DNA of 64,000 nt from an uncultured Bacteroides sp. (GCA_944320295.1 CALUGY010000078.1:1-64000); one strand, 5' to 3'; positions 28,280 to 38,052 are shown, numbered from the stretch's first letter. The notes: generated by a model not told the origin, from the letters alone. Numbers and translations are program-made.

Positions 28280-28840
28280 ATGGATATAGGAATTATTTCT
28301 ACGCGCTATGCAAGGGCATTGCTCGATTATGCCGATAGCAAAGGAAGTGCTGATGTCGTGTATGAGGAGTTCTGTGTGCTTTCACGCAGTTTTTGCAAGC
28401 ATCCAGAGTTGCGTGTCGCTCTTGAGAATCCGGTATTGTCTTCCGATGAGAAGCTTTCTTTGATTTGTACGGCCGCTGTAGGCGATGGAAGTCCGGATGA
28501 TACATTTATTCATTTTATGAAGTTGTTGTTAAAGCATCGCCGGGAGAAGTTCCTCCAATATATCGCCCTCACGTTTCAAAGTTTGTATCGTAAAAGCCGG
28601 CATGTAGGAGTTGCCAAACTTACAACTGCTGTGCCTGTAAGTAAAGAAATGAGCGAACGTATACGTAATAGTGCTTCTTCTTTGTTGCATGCTCGGATGG
28701 AACTGCTTACAGAGGTCGACCCGTCTATTGAGGGCGGTTTTATTTTCGACATCAATGATTATCGCCTGGACGCTAGCATAGCAACCCAGCTAAAGAAAGT
28801 CAAACAGCAGTTTATTGATAAGAATAGAAGGATTGTATAA
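28280..28840 (+). CDS. atpH: ATP synthase F1 subunit delta
   Basis: The 186-residue protein starts MDIGIISTRYARALLDYA, the OSCP/delta N-terminal motif, and has the C-terminal GGFIFDINDYRLDASI signature. It joins the peripheral stalk to the F1 head. The gap is 48 bp after atpF and 15 bp before atpA. Confidence 0.95.
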   Translation: MDIGIISTRYARALLDYADSKGSADVVYEEFCVLSRSFCKHPELRVALENPVLSSDEKLSLICTAAVGDGSPDDTFIHFMKLLLKHRREKFLQYIALTFQSLYRKSRHVGVAKLTTAVPVSKEMSERIRNSASSLLHARMELLTEVDPSIEGGFIFDINDYRLDASIATQLKKVKQQFIDKNRRIV

Positions 28841-28855
28841 TAAAACAGTAAGAAT

Positions 28856-30442
28856 ATGTTGTCTGATAATATAAAGGTAAGCGAGGTTTCCGATGTCCTT
28901 CGTAAGCAGTTGGAAGGCATAGACACACGAGTGACGTTGGACGAAGTAGGAACCGTGCTTCAGGTAAGTGATGGTGTGGCTCGTATCTACGGATTGCATA
29001 ATGCCGAGGCCAATGAATTGTTAGAGTTTGAGAATGGCATCAAAGCTATTGTGATGAATCTTGAAGAAGATAATGTCGGTGCCGTGTTGCTGGGACCTAC
29101 AGACAAAATAAAAGAGGGATTTACCGTCAAGCGTACAAAGCATATCGCTTCTATCATGGTGGGCGAAAACATGTTAGGGCGTGTAATCGATCCATTAGGC
29201 GTACCTCTTGATGGCAAAGGTGTGATAGGAGGAGAATTGTGCGAGATGCCGTTGGAGCGGAAAGCCCCCGGAGTCATATTCCGTCAGCCTGTGAACCAAC
29301 CTTTGCAGACTGGCTTGAAGGCTGTGGATGCAATGATCCCTATCGGGCGTGGGCAACGCGAATTGATTATCGGTGACAGGCAAACTGGAAAGACGGCCAT
29401 CGCCATAGACACTATTATAAACCAGCGTGCCAACTATGAAGCTGGTGATCCCGTTTATTGTATTTATGTGGCTATTGGCCAGAAAGGCTCTACGGTGGCC
29501 AGCATAGTGAACACATTGAAGCAGCATGGGGCAATGGATTATACCATTGTTGTTGCTGCGACGGCTGGTGACCCGGCTGCGTTGCAGTATTATGCACCTT
29601 TTGCCGGAGCGGCCATTGGTGAATATTTCCGAGACACGGGTCGCCACGCGCTGGTGGTGTACGATGACTTGTCGAAGCAGGCTGTGGCCTATCGCGAGGT
29701 GTCATTGATTTTGCGCCGCCCCTCGGGACGTGAAGCTTATCCGGGAGACATATTCTACTTGCATTCTCGCTTATTGGAGCGTGCGGCCAAGATTATCAAT
29801 CAGCAGGAAGTCGCTGCCCAGATGAATGACTTGCCGGACAGCTTGAAAGGAAAGGTGAAGGGAGGTGGTTCTTTGACTGCATTGCCTATCATTGAGACGC
29901 AGGCAGGTGATGTTTCCGCTTATATTCCCACAAACGTGATATCCATTACAGACGGACAGATATTTTTGGATACGAACCTGTTCAATCAAGGTAACCGTCC
30001 TGCTATTGATGTCGGCATTTCCGTGAGCCGTGTGGGAGGTAATGCGCAAATCAAGGCCATGAAGAAGGTTGCTGGAACCTTAAAGATTGATCAGGCCCAG
30101 TATCGGGAACTGGAAGCTTTTTCTAAATTTAGCGGTGATATGGATGCTGTTACGGCATTTACCATAGATAAGGGGCGGAAGAATACCCGTTTGTTGGTGC
30201 AACCTCAATATGCGCCGATGCCGGTGGAAAAACAAGTTGCCATCCTTTATTGCGGTACGCATGGCTTGCTGAAAGATGTGCCTTTGGAGGAAGTAAGCGA
30301 GTTTGAGCGTAATTTCCTCGACTATCTGGAAATGAATTGTCGCAAAGAGGTGCTCGATGAGTTGAAGAAAGGCATCATAAGCGACGATGTTTGCAAGAAG
30401 ATAGAAGAGGTTGCCGCAATGGTTGCAAAACAATTCAATTAA
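28856..30442 (+). CDS. atpA: ATP synthase F1 subunit alpha
   Basis: The 528-residue non-catalytic nucleotide-binding subunit has Walker [12 protein letters not shown] and Walker [13 protein letters not shown]. The C-terminal signature region [17 protein letters not shown] is also present. Its length is normal and it lies 15 bp before atpG. Confidence 0.97.
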   Translation: MLSDNIKVSEVSDVLRKQLEGIDTRVTLDEVGTVLQVSDGVARIYGLHNAEANELLEFENGIKAIVMNLEEDNVGAVLLGPTDKIKEGFTVKRTKHIASIMVGENMLGRVIDPLGVPLDGKGVIGGELCEMPLERKAPGVIFRQPVNQPLQTGLKAVDAMIPIGRGQRELIIGDRQTGKTAIAIDTIINQRANYEAGDPVYCIYVAIGQKGSTVASIVNTLKQHGAMDYTIVVAATAGDPAALQYYAPFAGAAIGEYFRDTGRHALVVYDDLSKQAVAYREVSLILRRPSGREAYPGDIFYLHSRLLERAAKIINQQEVAAQMNDLPDSLKGKVKGGGSLTALPIIETQAGDVSAYIPTNVISITDGQIFLDTNLFNQGNRPAIDVGISVSRVGGNAQIKAMKKVAGTLKIDQAQYRELEAFSKFSGDMDAVTAFTIDKGRKNTRLLVQPQYAPMPVEKQVAILYCGTHGLLKDVPLEEVSEFERNFLDYLEMNCRKEVLDELKKGIISDDVCKKIEEVAAMVAKQFN

Positions 30443-30457
30443 AAGAGGAGATGTGAC

Positions 30458-31348
30458 ATGGCTTCACTAAAGGAGGTTAAGAACAGAATCAGTTCTGTAA
30501 AAAGCACGCGTCAGATTACATCGGCCATGAAGATGGTGGCATCGGCCAAGTTGCATAAAGCGCAGGGGCTGGTGGAGAACATGTTGCCCTATCATCGCAA
30601 GTTGAACGAGATACTGGCAAATCTTCTTAGTACGGACGTTACGTTTAACTCGCCATATATGGAAGTGAGGCCGGTATCACGTGTGGCCATCGTGGCGTTT
30701 TCATCGAACACTTCGTTGTGCGGTGCCTACAACTCGAATGTCATCAAGATGCTTGACAAGGTCTTGGGCGAGTATCAATCCTTGGGACGCGATAACATAT
30801 TGCTCTATCCGGTAGGGAAGAAAATAGAAGAGGCTGTCGCAAAGAGGGGCTACAATGCCCAAGGCAGTTTTGTGGCCATGGCCGATAAACCTACCTATGC
30901 CGCGGCTTATGATTTGGCAAGCGAACTGATGAAACGCTTTGCCGGGCAACAGATAGACCGTGTGGAGCTGATTTACCACCATTTCAAGTCTGCGGGGTCG
31001 CAGGTGTTGGTGCGTGAGGATTATCTTCCCATCGACTTGAAGAAGCTTGCGGATAGTGCGCCCAAGGTATCGGAGGAGGAGAAAAGCCGCTTCTTGAATA
31101 ACTATATTGTGGAGCCTTCGGTTTCTGCTTTGTTGCAGGAACTGATACCGAAGGTATTGGGCGAGAAGATTTTCACGGTGTTGCTCGACTCGAACACATC
31201 CGAACATGCGGCACGTATGCTGGCCATGCAGACTGCGACGGACAACGCCAACGAACTGATTCAAGATTTGACGATACAGTATAACAAGACGCGTCAGCAA
31301 GCCATTACCAACGAACTGCTCGACATAATAGGCGGCACGTTGAAATGA
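30458..31348 (+). CDS. atpG: ATP synthase F1 subunit gamma
   Basis: The 296-residue rotor subunit begins MASLKEVKNRISSVKSTRQI and ends with the conserved helix NELIQDLTIQYNKTRQQAIT. It is the last gene of the operon, 7 bp before a strong terminator. The F1Fo set is complete. Confidence 0.96.
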   Translation: MASLKEVKNRISSVKSTRQITSAMKMVASAKLHKAQGLVENMLPYHRKLNEILANLLSTDVTFNSPYMEVRPVSRVAIVAFSSNTSLCGAYNSNVIKMLDKVLGEYQSLGRDNILLYPVGKKIEEAVAKRGYNAQGSFVAMADKPTYAAAYDLASELMKRFAGQQIDRVELIYHHFKSAGSQVLVREDYLPIDLKKLADSAPKVSEEEKSRFLNNYIVEPSVSALLQELIPKVLGEKIFTVLLDSNTSEHAARMLAMQTATDNANELIQDLTIQYNKTRQQAITNELLDIIGGTLK

Positions 31349-31355
31349 ACCTGTC

Positions 31356-31386
31356 AAGGCGGCCCGGCAACGGGCTGCCTTTTTTA
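31356..31386 (+). terminator. intrinsic terminator of the ATP synthase operon
   Basis: AAGGCGGCCCG and CGGGCTGCCTT form a stem with a GCAA loop followed by a T tract. Confidence 0.88.
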
Positions 31387-31442
31387 TTTATCCGTTGATT
31401 TACAGCATGTTGTTTGAGCACCGGTCGGGTGGTTTCCGGAAT

Positions 31443-31582
31443 CCAGTTGGGTAGCCGGAACCACCCAGTTGGGTAGCCGGAACCAGCCAGTTGGGTAGCC
31501 GGAACTACCCAGTTGGGTAGCTTTAACTACCCAATTAGGTAGCAGTGACTACCCAACTGGGTGGCAGGAGCTGCCCAACTGG
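31443..31582. repeat. 22-bp tandem palindromic array, second type
   Basis: Six 22-bp units plus a final half unit. Regrouped, they are seven cores on a 22-bp pitch with consensus CTACCCARYTGGGTAG (near-perfect palindrome, central AGTT, AATT or AACT) separated by 6-bp spacers (CCGGAA, CCGGAA, CTTTAA, CAGTGA, CAGGAG). The outermost cores keep only the inner part. It lies in the 343-bp gap between atpG and the helicase gene, with a terminator before and a promoter after it. Confidence 0.93.
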
Positions 31583-31676
31583 ACTCCTTTTACCCCCGTT
31601 TGGGGCATCCCGGCCGCCCGCGCGGATTTCCCAAGATACCCGCCACATTCATGCGGCAGGATTCGGGGAGAATGCG

Positions 31677-31684
31677 TACATTTG
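31677..31684 (+). promoter_or_regulatory. -7 box of the Pif1-like helicase gene
   Basis: TACATTTG matches TAnnTTTG and ends 7 bp before the ATG at 31692, predicting a leaderless or nearly leaderless mRNA. Confidence 0.5.
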
Positions 31685-31691
31685 CGGCATT

Positions 31692-33899
31692 ATGGAAAAT
31701 GCAAACCACACGGAACAGAACCCCGAACTGGAACTGGCATGGCGGCTGGTGGAGCGCACCGGCACGAACCTGTTCCTTACGGGAAAAGCCGGCACGGGGA
31801 AGACCACCTTCCTGCGCCGATTGCAGTCGCGCCTGCCCAAGCGCATGATTGTCCTTGCCCCCACAGGCATTGCCGCCATCAACGCGGGGGGTGTCACCAT
31901 CCATTCGTTCTTCCAGCTGCCTTTTGCGCCCTATGTGCCGGAAAGCTCTTTCGCGGCAGGAGGCAATTCTTCGTACCGCTTCCGCTTCGGGAAGAACAAG
32001 ATAAACATCATGCGGAGCGTGGACTTGCTGGTGATAGACGAGATAAGCATGGTGAGGGCCGACCTGCTGGACGCCGTGGATGCCGTGCTCAGGCGATACC
32101 GCTCACGCAATGCGCCCTTTGGCGGCGTGCAGCTCCTGCTGATAGGCGACTTGCAGCAACTGGCCCCGGTGGCGAAGGACGAAGAGTGGGCCATGCTCTC
32201 ACGCTACTACGACACACCCTACTTCTTTTCCAGCCATGCCCTGCAAGAAACGGACTATTGCACCGTGGAGTTGCAGACCGTATACCGTCAGAGCGACGGC
32301 CGCTTCCTCTCCCTGCTCAATGCCATACGCGAGAACCGCTGCGACCCCCATATGTTGGAACTTCTTAATGCCCGCTACAAACCCGGCTTCATCCCCTCGC
32401 GGGAAGACGGATACATACGCCTCGTGACGCACAATGCGCAGGCGCAGGCCATCAACGGGCGGGAGCTGGACAAACTGCCGGGCACACCGCACACCTTTCA
32501 TGCCACCATCGAAGGGAAGTTCCCAGAATATTCCTACCCCACAGACAACGAGCTGACGCTGAAGAAGGGGGCGCAGGTGATGTTCGTGAAGAACGACACG
32601 AGCGGCGAGCACCGCTACTACAACGGCATGATAGGGGAGGTGTCCGCCTTGTCGGATACATATGTGGAGGTCTGCCCCCAAGGCTCGGACACGCCCATCG
32701 TGTTGCAGCCGGAGGAGTGGAGCAACGCCCGCTACGTGCTCGACGAGGAAAGCAAGGAAATCACCGAGGAGGTGGAGGGCGTGTTCCGGCAATACCCCCT
32801 GAAACTGGCGTGGGCCATCACCGTGCACAAAAGCCAGGGCCTGACCTTCGGCCGTGCCATCATCGACGTGAGTGCCTCCTTTGCCCACGGGCAGGCCTAT
32901 GTGGCGTTGAGCCGTTGCCGCACGTTGGAGGGCTTGGTGCTGAGCGAGCGCATTCCCGCCTCGGCCATCATCAACGACGAAGCGGTGGATGGTTTCACAC
33001 GCGAGGCACGGGCTGCCACGCCGGACGGGGCGCGGGTGGCCGAGATGGAGCGGGAATATTTCTTGCGCGTTCTCTCCGAGCTGTTCGATTTCCAGCCGCT
33101 TTATGCGCAGATGAACGCCTTCACCCGTATTGTCGATGAGCATCTGTACAAGCTCTATCCCAAACAGTTGGCTATTTATAAGGAAAGCATCGTCCGTTTC
33201 AAGGAGAAGGTGCTGGACGTGTCGCGGAAATTCGCCGGGCAATACACGCGCCTGGTTTCCCAGAGCACCGATTACCGCCATGACGCCCTGTTGCAAGAGC
33301 GTGTCTCGGCAGCGGCACACTATTTCCTGGCGGAGTTGAATCCCTTGTACCAGGCCATGATGGCCAAAGCGCCGGAGGCTGATAACAAACAGGTGTCCAA
33401 GCGGCTGACGGCAGCACATGACGAGCTGAGGGATACGTTCCGCCTCAAGACCGGTTTGCTGGAATTTGTGGAGAAGGACGGCTTCCGTTTGGCAGCTTTC
33501 CTCAAGCAGAAGGCGATATTGTCGATTGGGGACACGGACATGTCCGCCCGTGGGCGCGAAGACCGCCGGCGCAGGGGGCAGAAAGGCAGGTTGCAGGATG
33601 ATAACATGTCGGGCGGCAGCTCCCATCCCGCTGGCGGGGAACCGGACACCGATGTGCCGCATCCCGTGCTATTGTCGCGCTTGGTGGAGTGGCGGCGCAA
33701 GGAAGCTGCCCGCATGGGATTGCCGGCCTACACCATAGTCCACCAAAAAGCACTTATGAGCATCTGCCACCAACTGCCCACTACGCGTGCCGAACTGCTC
33801 CTTGTGCCTGGCATTGGGAAGGCAAAGGCCGGAAAATATGGCAACGCGCTGCTCGACATCATCAAGGATTATTTGAAAAACAGCCGGCAAGGGGATTGA
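31692..33899 (+). CDS. Pif1/RecD-like helicase with C-terminal HRDC domain
   Basis: The 735-residue protein has Walker A GKAGTGKTT at 31-39, Walker B LLVIDEISMV near 112-121, and later superfamily 1 motifs (GDLQQLAPV, AITVHKSQGLTFGRAII, YVALSRCRTLEGLVLSERI). A middle helical region follows. From about residue 650 an HRDC-like domain (LLSRLVEWRRKEAARMGLPA, LLLVPGIGKAKAGKYG) ends the protein. Pif1-type enzymes unwind 5'-3' and resolve G-quadruplexes or replication blocks; HRDC domains contact nucleic acid. The start follows the -7 box directly. Confidence 0.9.
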   Translation: MENANHTEQNPELELAWRLVERTGTNLFLTGKAGTGKTTFLRRLQSRLPKRMIVLAPTGIAAINAGGVTIHSFFQLPFAPYVPESSFAAGGNSSYRFRFGKNKINIMRSVDLLVIDEISMVRADLLDAVDAVLRRYRSRNAPFGGVQLLLIGDLQQLAPVAKDEEWAMLSRYYDTPYFFSSHALQETDYCTVELQTVYRQSDGRFLSLLNAIRENRCDPHMLELLNARYKPGFIPSREDGYIRLVTHNAQAQAINGRELDKLPGTPHTFHATIEGKFPEYSYPTDNELTLKKGAQVMFVKNDTSGEHRYYNGMIGEVSALSDTYVEVCPQGSDTPIVLQPEEWSNARYVLDEESKEITEEVEGVFRQYPLKLAWAITVHKSQGLTFGRAIIDVSASFAHGQAYVALSRCRTLEGLVLSERIPASAIINDEAVDGFTREARAATPDGARVAEMEREYFLRVLSELFDFQPLYAQMNAFTRIVDEHLYKLYPKQLAIYKESIVRFKEKVLDVSRKFAGQYTRLVSQSTDYRHDALLQERVSAAAHYFLAELNPLYQAMMAKAPEADNKQVSKRLTAAHDELRDTFRLKTGLLEFVEKDGFRLAAFLKQKAILSIGDTDMSARGREDRRRRGQKGRLQDDNMSGGSSHPAGGEPDTDVPHPVLLSRLVEWRRKEAARMGLPAYTIVHQKALMSICHQLPTTRAELLLVPGIGKAKAGKYGNALLDIIKDYLKNSRQGD

Positions 33900-33928
33900 T
33901 TCCTCTTTCCGGACCCCCTCCGTGCGGC

Positions 33929-34507
33929 TTAGTAGAAGGGCGATTGGCAGCCCCGCTCCACTTGGATGCGGATGCCGAACGAGCCGTCTTGCGACTTCAG
34001 CTCGAACGCGCCCTTGAAGTTGTTCCGCTCCCAAGGCAGAGCCGACGGGTTGGGCACTTTCCATCCGTCTTTGTCATATTGTCCGTACGTGTTCAGCCGC
34101 CAGCCGTTGCGCAGTTTGAAGCTGCCCATCTGCAAGTTGTCGCGCACATCGCCCGGCCAATAACCGGCCATGCCATATGGGCTGCCGTACCACCACCCGT
34201 GGCCGCTGAACAGGCCGCTCAGTCCTGACGAGTAGGTCACGTCGGGGTTGAGGCGGAAGATGGCGCTGTAGTCCTTGCTCGCGTCATAGAGTTCCACCTT
34301 TCCCGGCAGTACCACGCGTTGCGGCATCAGGTTACGCATGTCCAACAGGAAACCGCCGAAGCTCTTCACTCCTTCGGGCTGCAGCCAAGGCTTGTCGTCG
34401 CCCTGGGCCGCAGCATCTACGTGCAGCGTGTCCGCACTCATGGCTTCTTGGGCGCAGAGCCGCAACGAGGCCACCAGCAGCGTGATGAGAAGTAATGTAT
34501 ATTTCAT
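33929..34507 (-). CDS. secreted protein, unknown function
   Basis: The 192-residue precursor starts MKYTLLLITLLVASLRLCAQ, a signal peptide. The mature part is rich in aromatic residues and glycine (SSGLSGLFSGHGWWYGSPYG, NLQMGSFKLRNGWRLNTYGQ) and ends in ERGCQSPFY, compatible with beta structure in the envelope. No family is recognised with confidence. A TATCTTTG -7 box lies 25 bp upstream. It is convergent with the helicase gene, 29 bp apart. Confidence 0.65.
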   Translation of the reverse strand: MKYTLLLITLLVASLRLCAQEAMSADTLHVDAAAQGDDKPWLQPEGVKSFGGFLLDMRNLMPQRVVLPGKVELYDASKDYSAIFRLNPDVTYSSGLSGLFSGHGWWYGSPYGMAGYWPGDVRDNLQMGSFKLRNGWRLNTYGQYDKDGWKVPNPSALPWERNNFKGAFELKSQDGSFGIRIQVERGCQSPFY

Positions 34508-34531
34508 TGGGAAATCTCCTTGTTTCGTGCT

Positions 34532-34539
34532 CAAAGATA
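34532..34539 (-). promoter_or_regulatory. -7 box of the secreted protein gene
   Basis: Minus-strand TATCTTTG matches TAnnTTTG, 25 bp before the ATG at 34507. Confidence 0.55.
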
Positions 34540-34726
34540 GCGATTTCTCTTCTAACGTAGTGTGTTTTCCCGGTTATTTTTCAGCGGCGGTCTTTCGGCT
34601 TTTAAGACTCCCTCCTTCCTGTGCCAATCCCGGATGAGGCCGTTTCCGGATTCGTTCCCGCAAAGCGGAATATCACCTTCTGTAAGGATGAGTGTAAGGT
34701 GTTGGTATACAACATGGTTCCTTGCA

Positions 34727-34842
34727 ATGTATCATGCCGTTGCTCCGAACATGTTCCGCCCTTGCTCCGAACGCGTTGCGGCCGTGCTTCGAGTGTGTTG
34801 CGTCCGCGCTCCGAACATGTTGCGCCCGAACCTCGGCTTTTA
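34727..34842 (+). repeat. 4x22-bp palindromic intergenic element, array 5
   Basis: Cores start at 34745, 34767, 34789 and 34811. Hexamers are ACATGT, ACGCGT, GTGTGT and ACATGT; the third is the only one of 36 in the window that breaks ACRYGT. ATGTAT lies in the left outer register. The divergent gap 34508-34898 (391 bp) holds this array and the two outward promoters and no gene. Confidence 0.9.
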
Positions 34843-34878
34843 TCGCGGTGTCTGTGCAGTTGCAGCCCGTTTTTTTCG

Positions 34879-34886
34879 TACCTTTG
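34879..34886 (+). promoter_or_regulatory. -7 box of the ABC ATPase / MATE genes
   Basis: TACCTTTG matches TAnnTTTG, 12 bp before the ATG at 34899. Confidence 0.6.
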
Positions 34887-34898
34887 CGTGTCCGAACA

Positions 34899-35978
34899 AT
34901 GAACAATCATCTGAATATAGGGAACGCTGCGGCAGACCTCGTGCTGAAGGATTTGTCGATAGGCTATCGCTCGCGGAACACCTGCAAGGTAGTGGCCGGG
35001 CACATCGACGGGGAAATACGCCGGGGTGAGATGGTGTGCCTGCTGGGTGCGAACGGAGTGGGCAAGTCGACGCTGATGAAGACGATTTGCGCTTTCCTGC
35101 CGGGCCTTTCGGGAGAAATCCTGTTGTCCGGGCAGCCTGTCTCCTCGTATGCGGCGGACGATTTGGCGCGCGTGTTCAGCGTGGTGCTGACCGACCGGTG
35201 CGACGTGCTGAACATGTCCGTGTATGACATGGCGGGGATGGGGCGCACGCCTTATACCAATTTCCTGGGGCAGCTCCGCGTGGCGGACAGGGAGGCCGTG
35301 GAGCGTGCGCTGGCGCAGGTGGGCATCTCGCACCTTGCGGGCAGGATGATGCATTCGCTCAGCGACGGTGAACGCCAGAAGGTTATGATAGCCAAATCGT
35401 TGGCGCAGGACACGCCGTTCATTTTCCTCGACGAGCCTACCGCCTTCCTCGACTATCCCAGCAAAGTGGACATCCTGCGGTTGCTCCACAACCTGAGCCG
35501 TACGGCGGACAAAGCCATCTTCCTTTCCACGCACGACGTGGAGCTGGCCATGCAGGTGGCCGACCGTCTTTGGCTGATGGGCGGCGGGGACGGGATGGTT
35601 GTGGGAACGCCGGAAGACCTGGCCCGCCAGGGCTTCATTGGTCGGATATTTGCCTGTCCGGGCTTGGAGTTCGATGCGTGCCGGGGCAGCTTCCATGTCA
35701 AGATGGATTGCAGCCGGCAGGTTTCCGTAGATGGCGATGAGTCTTTGCTCGAACCCCTTCGCCGCGCCCTGATGCGAAACGGCATAGAAGCCGTGGTGGG
35801 CGGCAACCTGGATGTGCGCATCACGGCAGACACCGGCCGGGGCTACCTGCTCCACTTGCCTGGACAGTCTGGCGTGCAACCGGTCGCGGCTCCGGACATG
35901 CAGTCGCTTTTGTCGATACTTACAGAACATTCCATCATCATACGCCATGCACTTCCACCTCTCACATACGGCCGATGA
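34899..35978 (+). CDS. iron-siderophore/cobalamin-type ABC transporter ATP-binding protein
   Basis: This 359-residue protein has Walker A GANGVGKST at 50-58, signature LSDGERQKV near 153, Walker B FIFLDEPTAFLDYP near 173 and switch His in STHDVELAM. The layout matches FecE/FepC/BtuD-like ATPases for FeS-type importers. It has about 100 extra C-terminal residues beyond the usual 250-260 (from about residue 260). No permease or binding protein lies next to it; instead a MATE exporter gene overlaps its 3' end by 32 bp. Confidence 0.88.
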   Translation: MNNHLNIGNAAADLVLKDLSIGYRSRNTCKVVAGHIDGEIRRGEMVCLLGANGVGKSTLMKTICAFLPGLSGEILLSGQPVSSYAADDLARVFSVVLTDRCDVLNMSVYDMAGMGRTPYTNFLGQLRVADREAVERALAQVGISHLAGRMMHSLSDGERQKVMIAKSLAQDTPFIFLDEPTAFLDYPSKVDILRLLHNLSRTADKAIFLSTHDVELAMQVADRLWLMGGGDGMVVGTPEDLARQGFIGRIFACPGLEFDACRGSFHVKMDCSRQVSVDGDESLLEPLRRALMRNGIEAVVGGNLDVRITADTGRGYLLHLPGQSGVQPVAAPDMQSLLSILTEHSIIIRHALPPLTYGR

Positions 35979-37326
35979 CAATTACCGTCAGCTCACCACG
36001 GCACCGGTACCGGGGCTGATTATGAAGCTGGCTGTCCCTACCATCATAAGCATGCTCGTCACCTCTTTCTACAACATGGCGGACACGTATTTTGTGGGGA
36101 AGATAGACACCCAGTCTACGGCGGCGGTGGGCATCGTGTTCTCGCTTATGTCTGTCATACAGGCCATAGGTTTCTTCTTCGGGCACGGCTCGGGCAACTA
36201 CATGTCGCGGCGTCTCGGGGCGAAAGATACGGCGAATGCGGAGCGCATGGCCTCCACGGGTTTTTTCTTGGCCTTCTTCAGCGGGCTGGTGCTCATGGCC
36301 CTTGGGCTGTTGCTGCTCACCCCGCTCTCCGTGTGGCTGGGCTCCACGCCCACCATACTGCCCTACACGGAGCAGTACTTGGGCATCATCCTGCTCGGAA
36401 CACCTTTCATGTCGGCCTCGTTGGTGTTGAACAACCAGATGCGCTTTCAAGGAAACGCCCTTTATGCCATGGTGGGCATTGTTTCGGGTGCGTTCATCAA
36501 TGTCGCGCTCGACCCTCTGTTCATCTTCGTGTTCGACATGGGAGTTGCCGGGGCGGCGGTGGCTACGGTCATCAGTCAGGTATGCAGCTTCACGCTGCTG
36601 CTTTTCATGAGTCGTCGGGGGGGCAACATACGTATCCGCTACCGCAACTTCACCCCGACGCTGGCCTTTCTCAAGGAGATTGTCAGCGGGGGGACGCCTT
36701 CGCTGGCACGGCAAGGCTTGGCCAGCCTGTCCACCATCCTGCTCAATCTGGCTGCGGGGCAGTATGGCGACGCGGCCATTGCGGGCATGTCCATTGTCTC
36801 TCGCATCGGCATGTTCATCAATGCTTTCTTCATTGGCTTTGGGCAGGGCTTCCAGCCCGTGTGCGGTTTCAGCTACGGGGCGCAACTCTATGCCCGCGTG
36901 CGGCAGGCCTTCTGGTTTTGCGTGAAGGTCGGTGTGGCGTTCCTTGCCGTATGTGCGGTGTTGGGCTTCGGCTGTGCCGAGCAGGTGGTCGAGCTGTTCC
37001 GTAAGGGCGACCCGGCTGTGGTGGCCACCGGCGCGGCGGCTTTGCGCTGGCAGCTGGTTACCTATCCGTTGGGCGCGTGGGTCATCATAAGCAACATGAT
37101 GTTGCAGACCATACGCAAGCCCGTGCGGGCCACGCTCTTGTCGTCGGCGCGTCAGGGACTTTTCTTCATTCCGCTCATCTTTATCTTGCCGCATGTTTGG
37201 GGATTGCAGGGAGTGGAGATGTGCCAGGCCGTGGCTGATATGCTGACTTTCCTGCTGGCCATTCCCATCACGTTCAGCGTGCTTGCCGAGATGAAGCGCA
37301 AGGAGCGGATGCTGGCTTCGCTTTAG
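35947..37326 (+). CDS. MATE-family efflux protein
   Basis: The 459-residue protein has about twelve helices in two related halves. PGLIMKLAVPTIISMLVTSF and MADTYFVGKIDTQSTAAVGI are typical of the first half, and GMSIVSRIGMFINAFFIGFG of the second. Substrates are cationic drugs or metabolites expelled against Na+ or H+; specificity is unknown. It starts inside the ABC ATPase gene (32-bp overlap), so translation is probably coupled. Its stop overlaps the convergent barrel gene by 4 bp. Confidence 0.92.
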   Translation: MHFHLSHTADDNYRQLTTAPVPGLIMKLAVPTIISMLVTSFYNMADTYFVGKIDTQSTAAVGIVFSLMSVIQAIGFFFGHGSGNYMSRRLGAKDTANAERMASTGFFLAFFSGLVLMALGLLLLTPLSVWLGSTPTILPYTEQYLGIILLGTPFMSASLVLNNQMRFQGNALYAMVGIVSGAFINVALDPLFIFVFDMGVAGAAVATVISQVCSFTLLLFMSRRGGNIRIRYRNFTPTLAFLKEIVSGGTPSLARQGLASLSTILLNLAAGQYGDAAIAGMSIVSRIGMFINAFFIGFGQGFQPVCGFSYGAQLYARVRQAFWFCVKVGVAFLAVCAVLGFGCAEQVVELFRKGDPAVVATGAAALRWQLVTYPLGAWVIISNMMLQTIRKPVRATLLSSARQGLFFIPLIFILPHVWGLQGVEMCQAVADMLTFLLAIPITFSVLAEMKRKERMLASL

Positions 37327-37991
37327 AAGATGCGGTAGCCCAGCGTGAAGAAGGTACCCAGATTCTTGGGATTGAAGCCTTCCAGTCCGTTTATGGCGTA
37401 TTGCAGCTGGGTATTTACCGTACGCAGTCCCATTTGCACTTCCGCCCCGGCGATGAACCTTTTGTATTCCAGCGTCAGCCTTATCCGGAGTCCCCAGTCG
37501 AAGTACTTGCTGCCGGCTTTGCCGTCTATGAGGTTGCCGAAGGTGGGTATGCTGAAGTTGTAGTTATCGGACGAGGAACTGCTGCTGGAGGTTGCTATCG
37601 TGCCTTTTGTCTTTCCTCCGATGCCGAAGGCCATGTAGGGGCCTGCTGCCAAGGAGGCGTGGTAGTCTTTGGAGAAGTGCAGGCGTGCTTCGGCCAGCAG
37701 CGGCACTTGCAGGTAGACGGAGTTCATGTTTCCGCTGTTCACATCCAATATTTGTCGCTTCCCCCCGATGGAAACGACCTCCACACCCGACTGCAGTCCG
37801 AACGAAGGCCGTAGCAGGTAAGTGGCTCCTACGCTTGCCTTGTAGGCGATGCGCGTGTCGCTCTTTGACAGATGGCCGTAGAAGCAGGAGGTACCTATGC
37901 CCGCCTCGACATGGTAGGACAGGGGGGACTGTCCCCGCATGGCCAGCGGTGCGAGCAAGAGTATGTAGAGCAGGAATATCGCTTTCTTCAT
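37323..37991 (-). CDS. outer-membrane beta-barrel protein (PorT-like)
   Basis: The 222-residue precursor starts with a signal peptide (to AMRGQ). Alternating hydrophobic strands (YHVEAGIGTSCFYGHLSK, SLAAGPYMAFGIGGKTKG, IRLTLEYKRFIAGAEVQMG) and a final LGTFFTLGYRIF suggest a small eight-strand barrel. A run of seven serines sits in a loop near residue 135. It lies 61 bp downstream of the MurU-like gene and may be in its operon. Confidence 0.75.
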   Translation of the reverse strand: MKKAIFLLYILLLAPLAMRGQSPLSYHVEAGIGTSCFYGHLSKSDTRIAYKASVGATYLLRPSFGLQSGVEVVSIGGKRQILDVNSGNMNSVYLQVPLLAEARLHFSKDYHASLAAGPYMAFGIGGKTKGTIATSSSSSSSDNYNFSIPTFGNLIDGKAGSKYFDWGLRIRLTLEYKRFIAGAEVQMGLRTVNTQLQYAINGLEGFNPKNLGTFFTLGYRIF

Positions 37992-38052
37992 GTCTATGCG
38001 TCTTAGGGGTGATGACTTCCCCGCCTGTATGTACAGGTGGAGGGTGGTGGAG

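Noticed and set aside
32199..33662. Long minus-strand open frame opposite the Pif1-like helicase gene
   Set aside because: The + strand protein has all helicase motifs; the antisense frame is an effect of GC-rich third positions and its translation has no family features.
34722..34898. Upstream extension of the ABC ATPase frame through array 5
   Set aside because: It crosses the -7 box at 34879-34886; the residues are translated repeat sequence. The 22-bp period is not a multiple of three, so the arrays cannot encode a peptide repeat.
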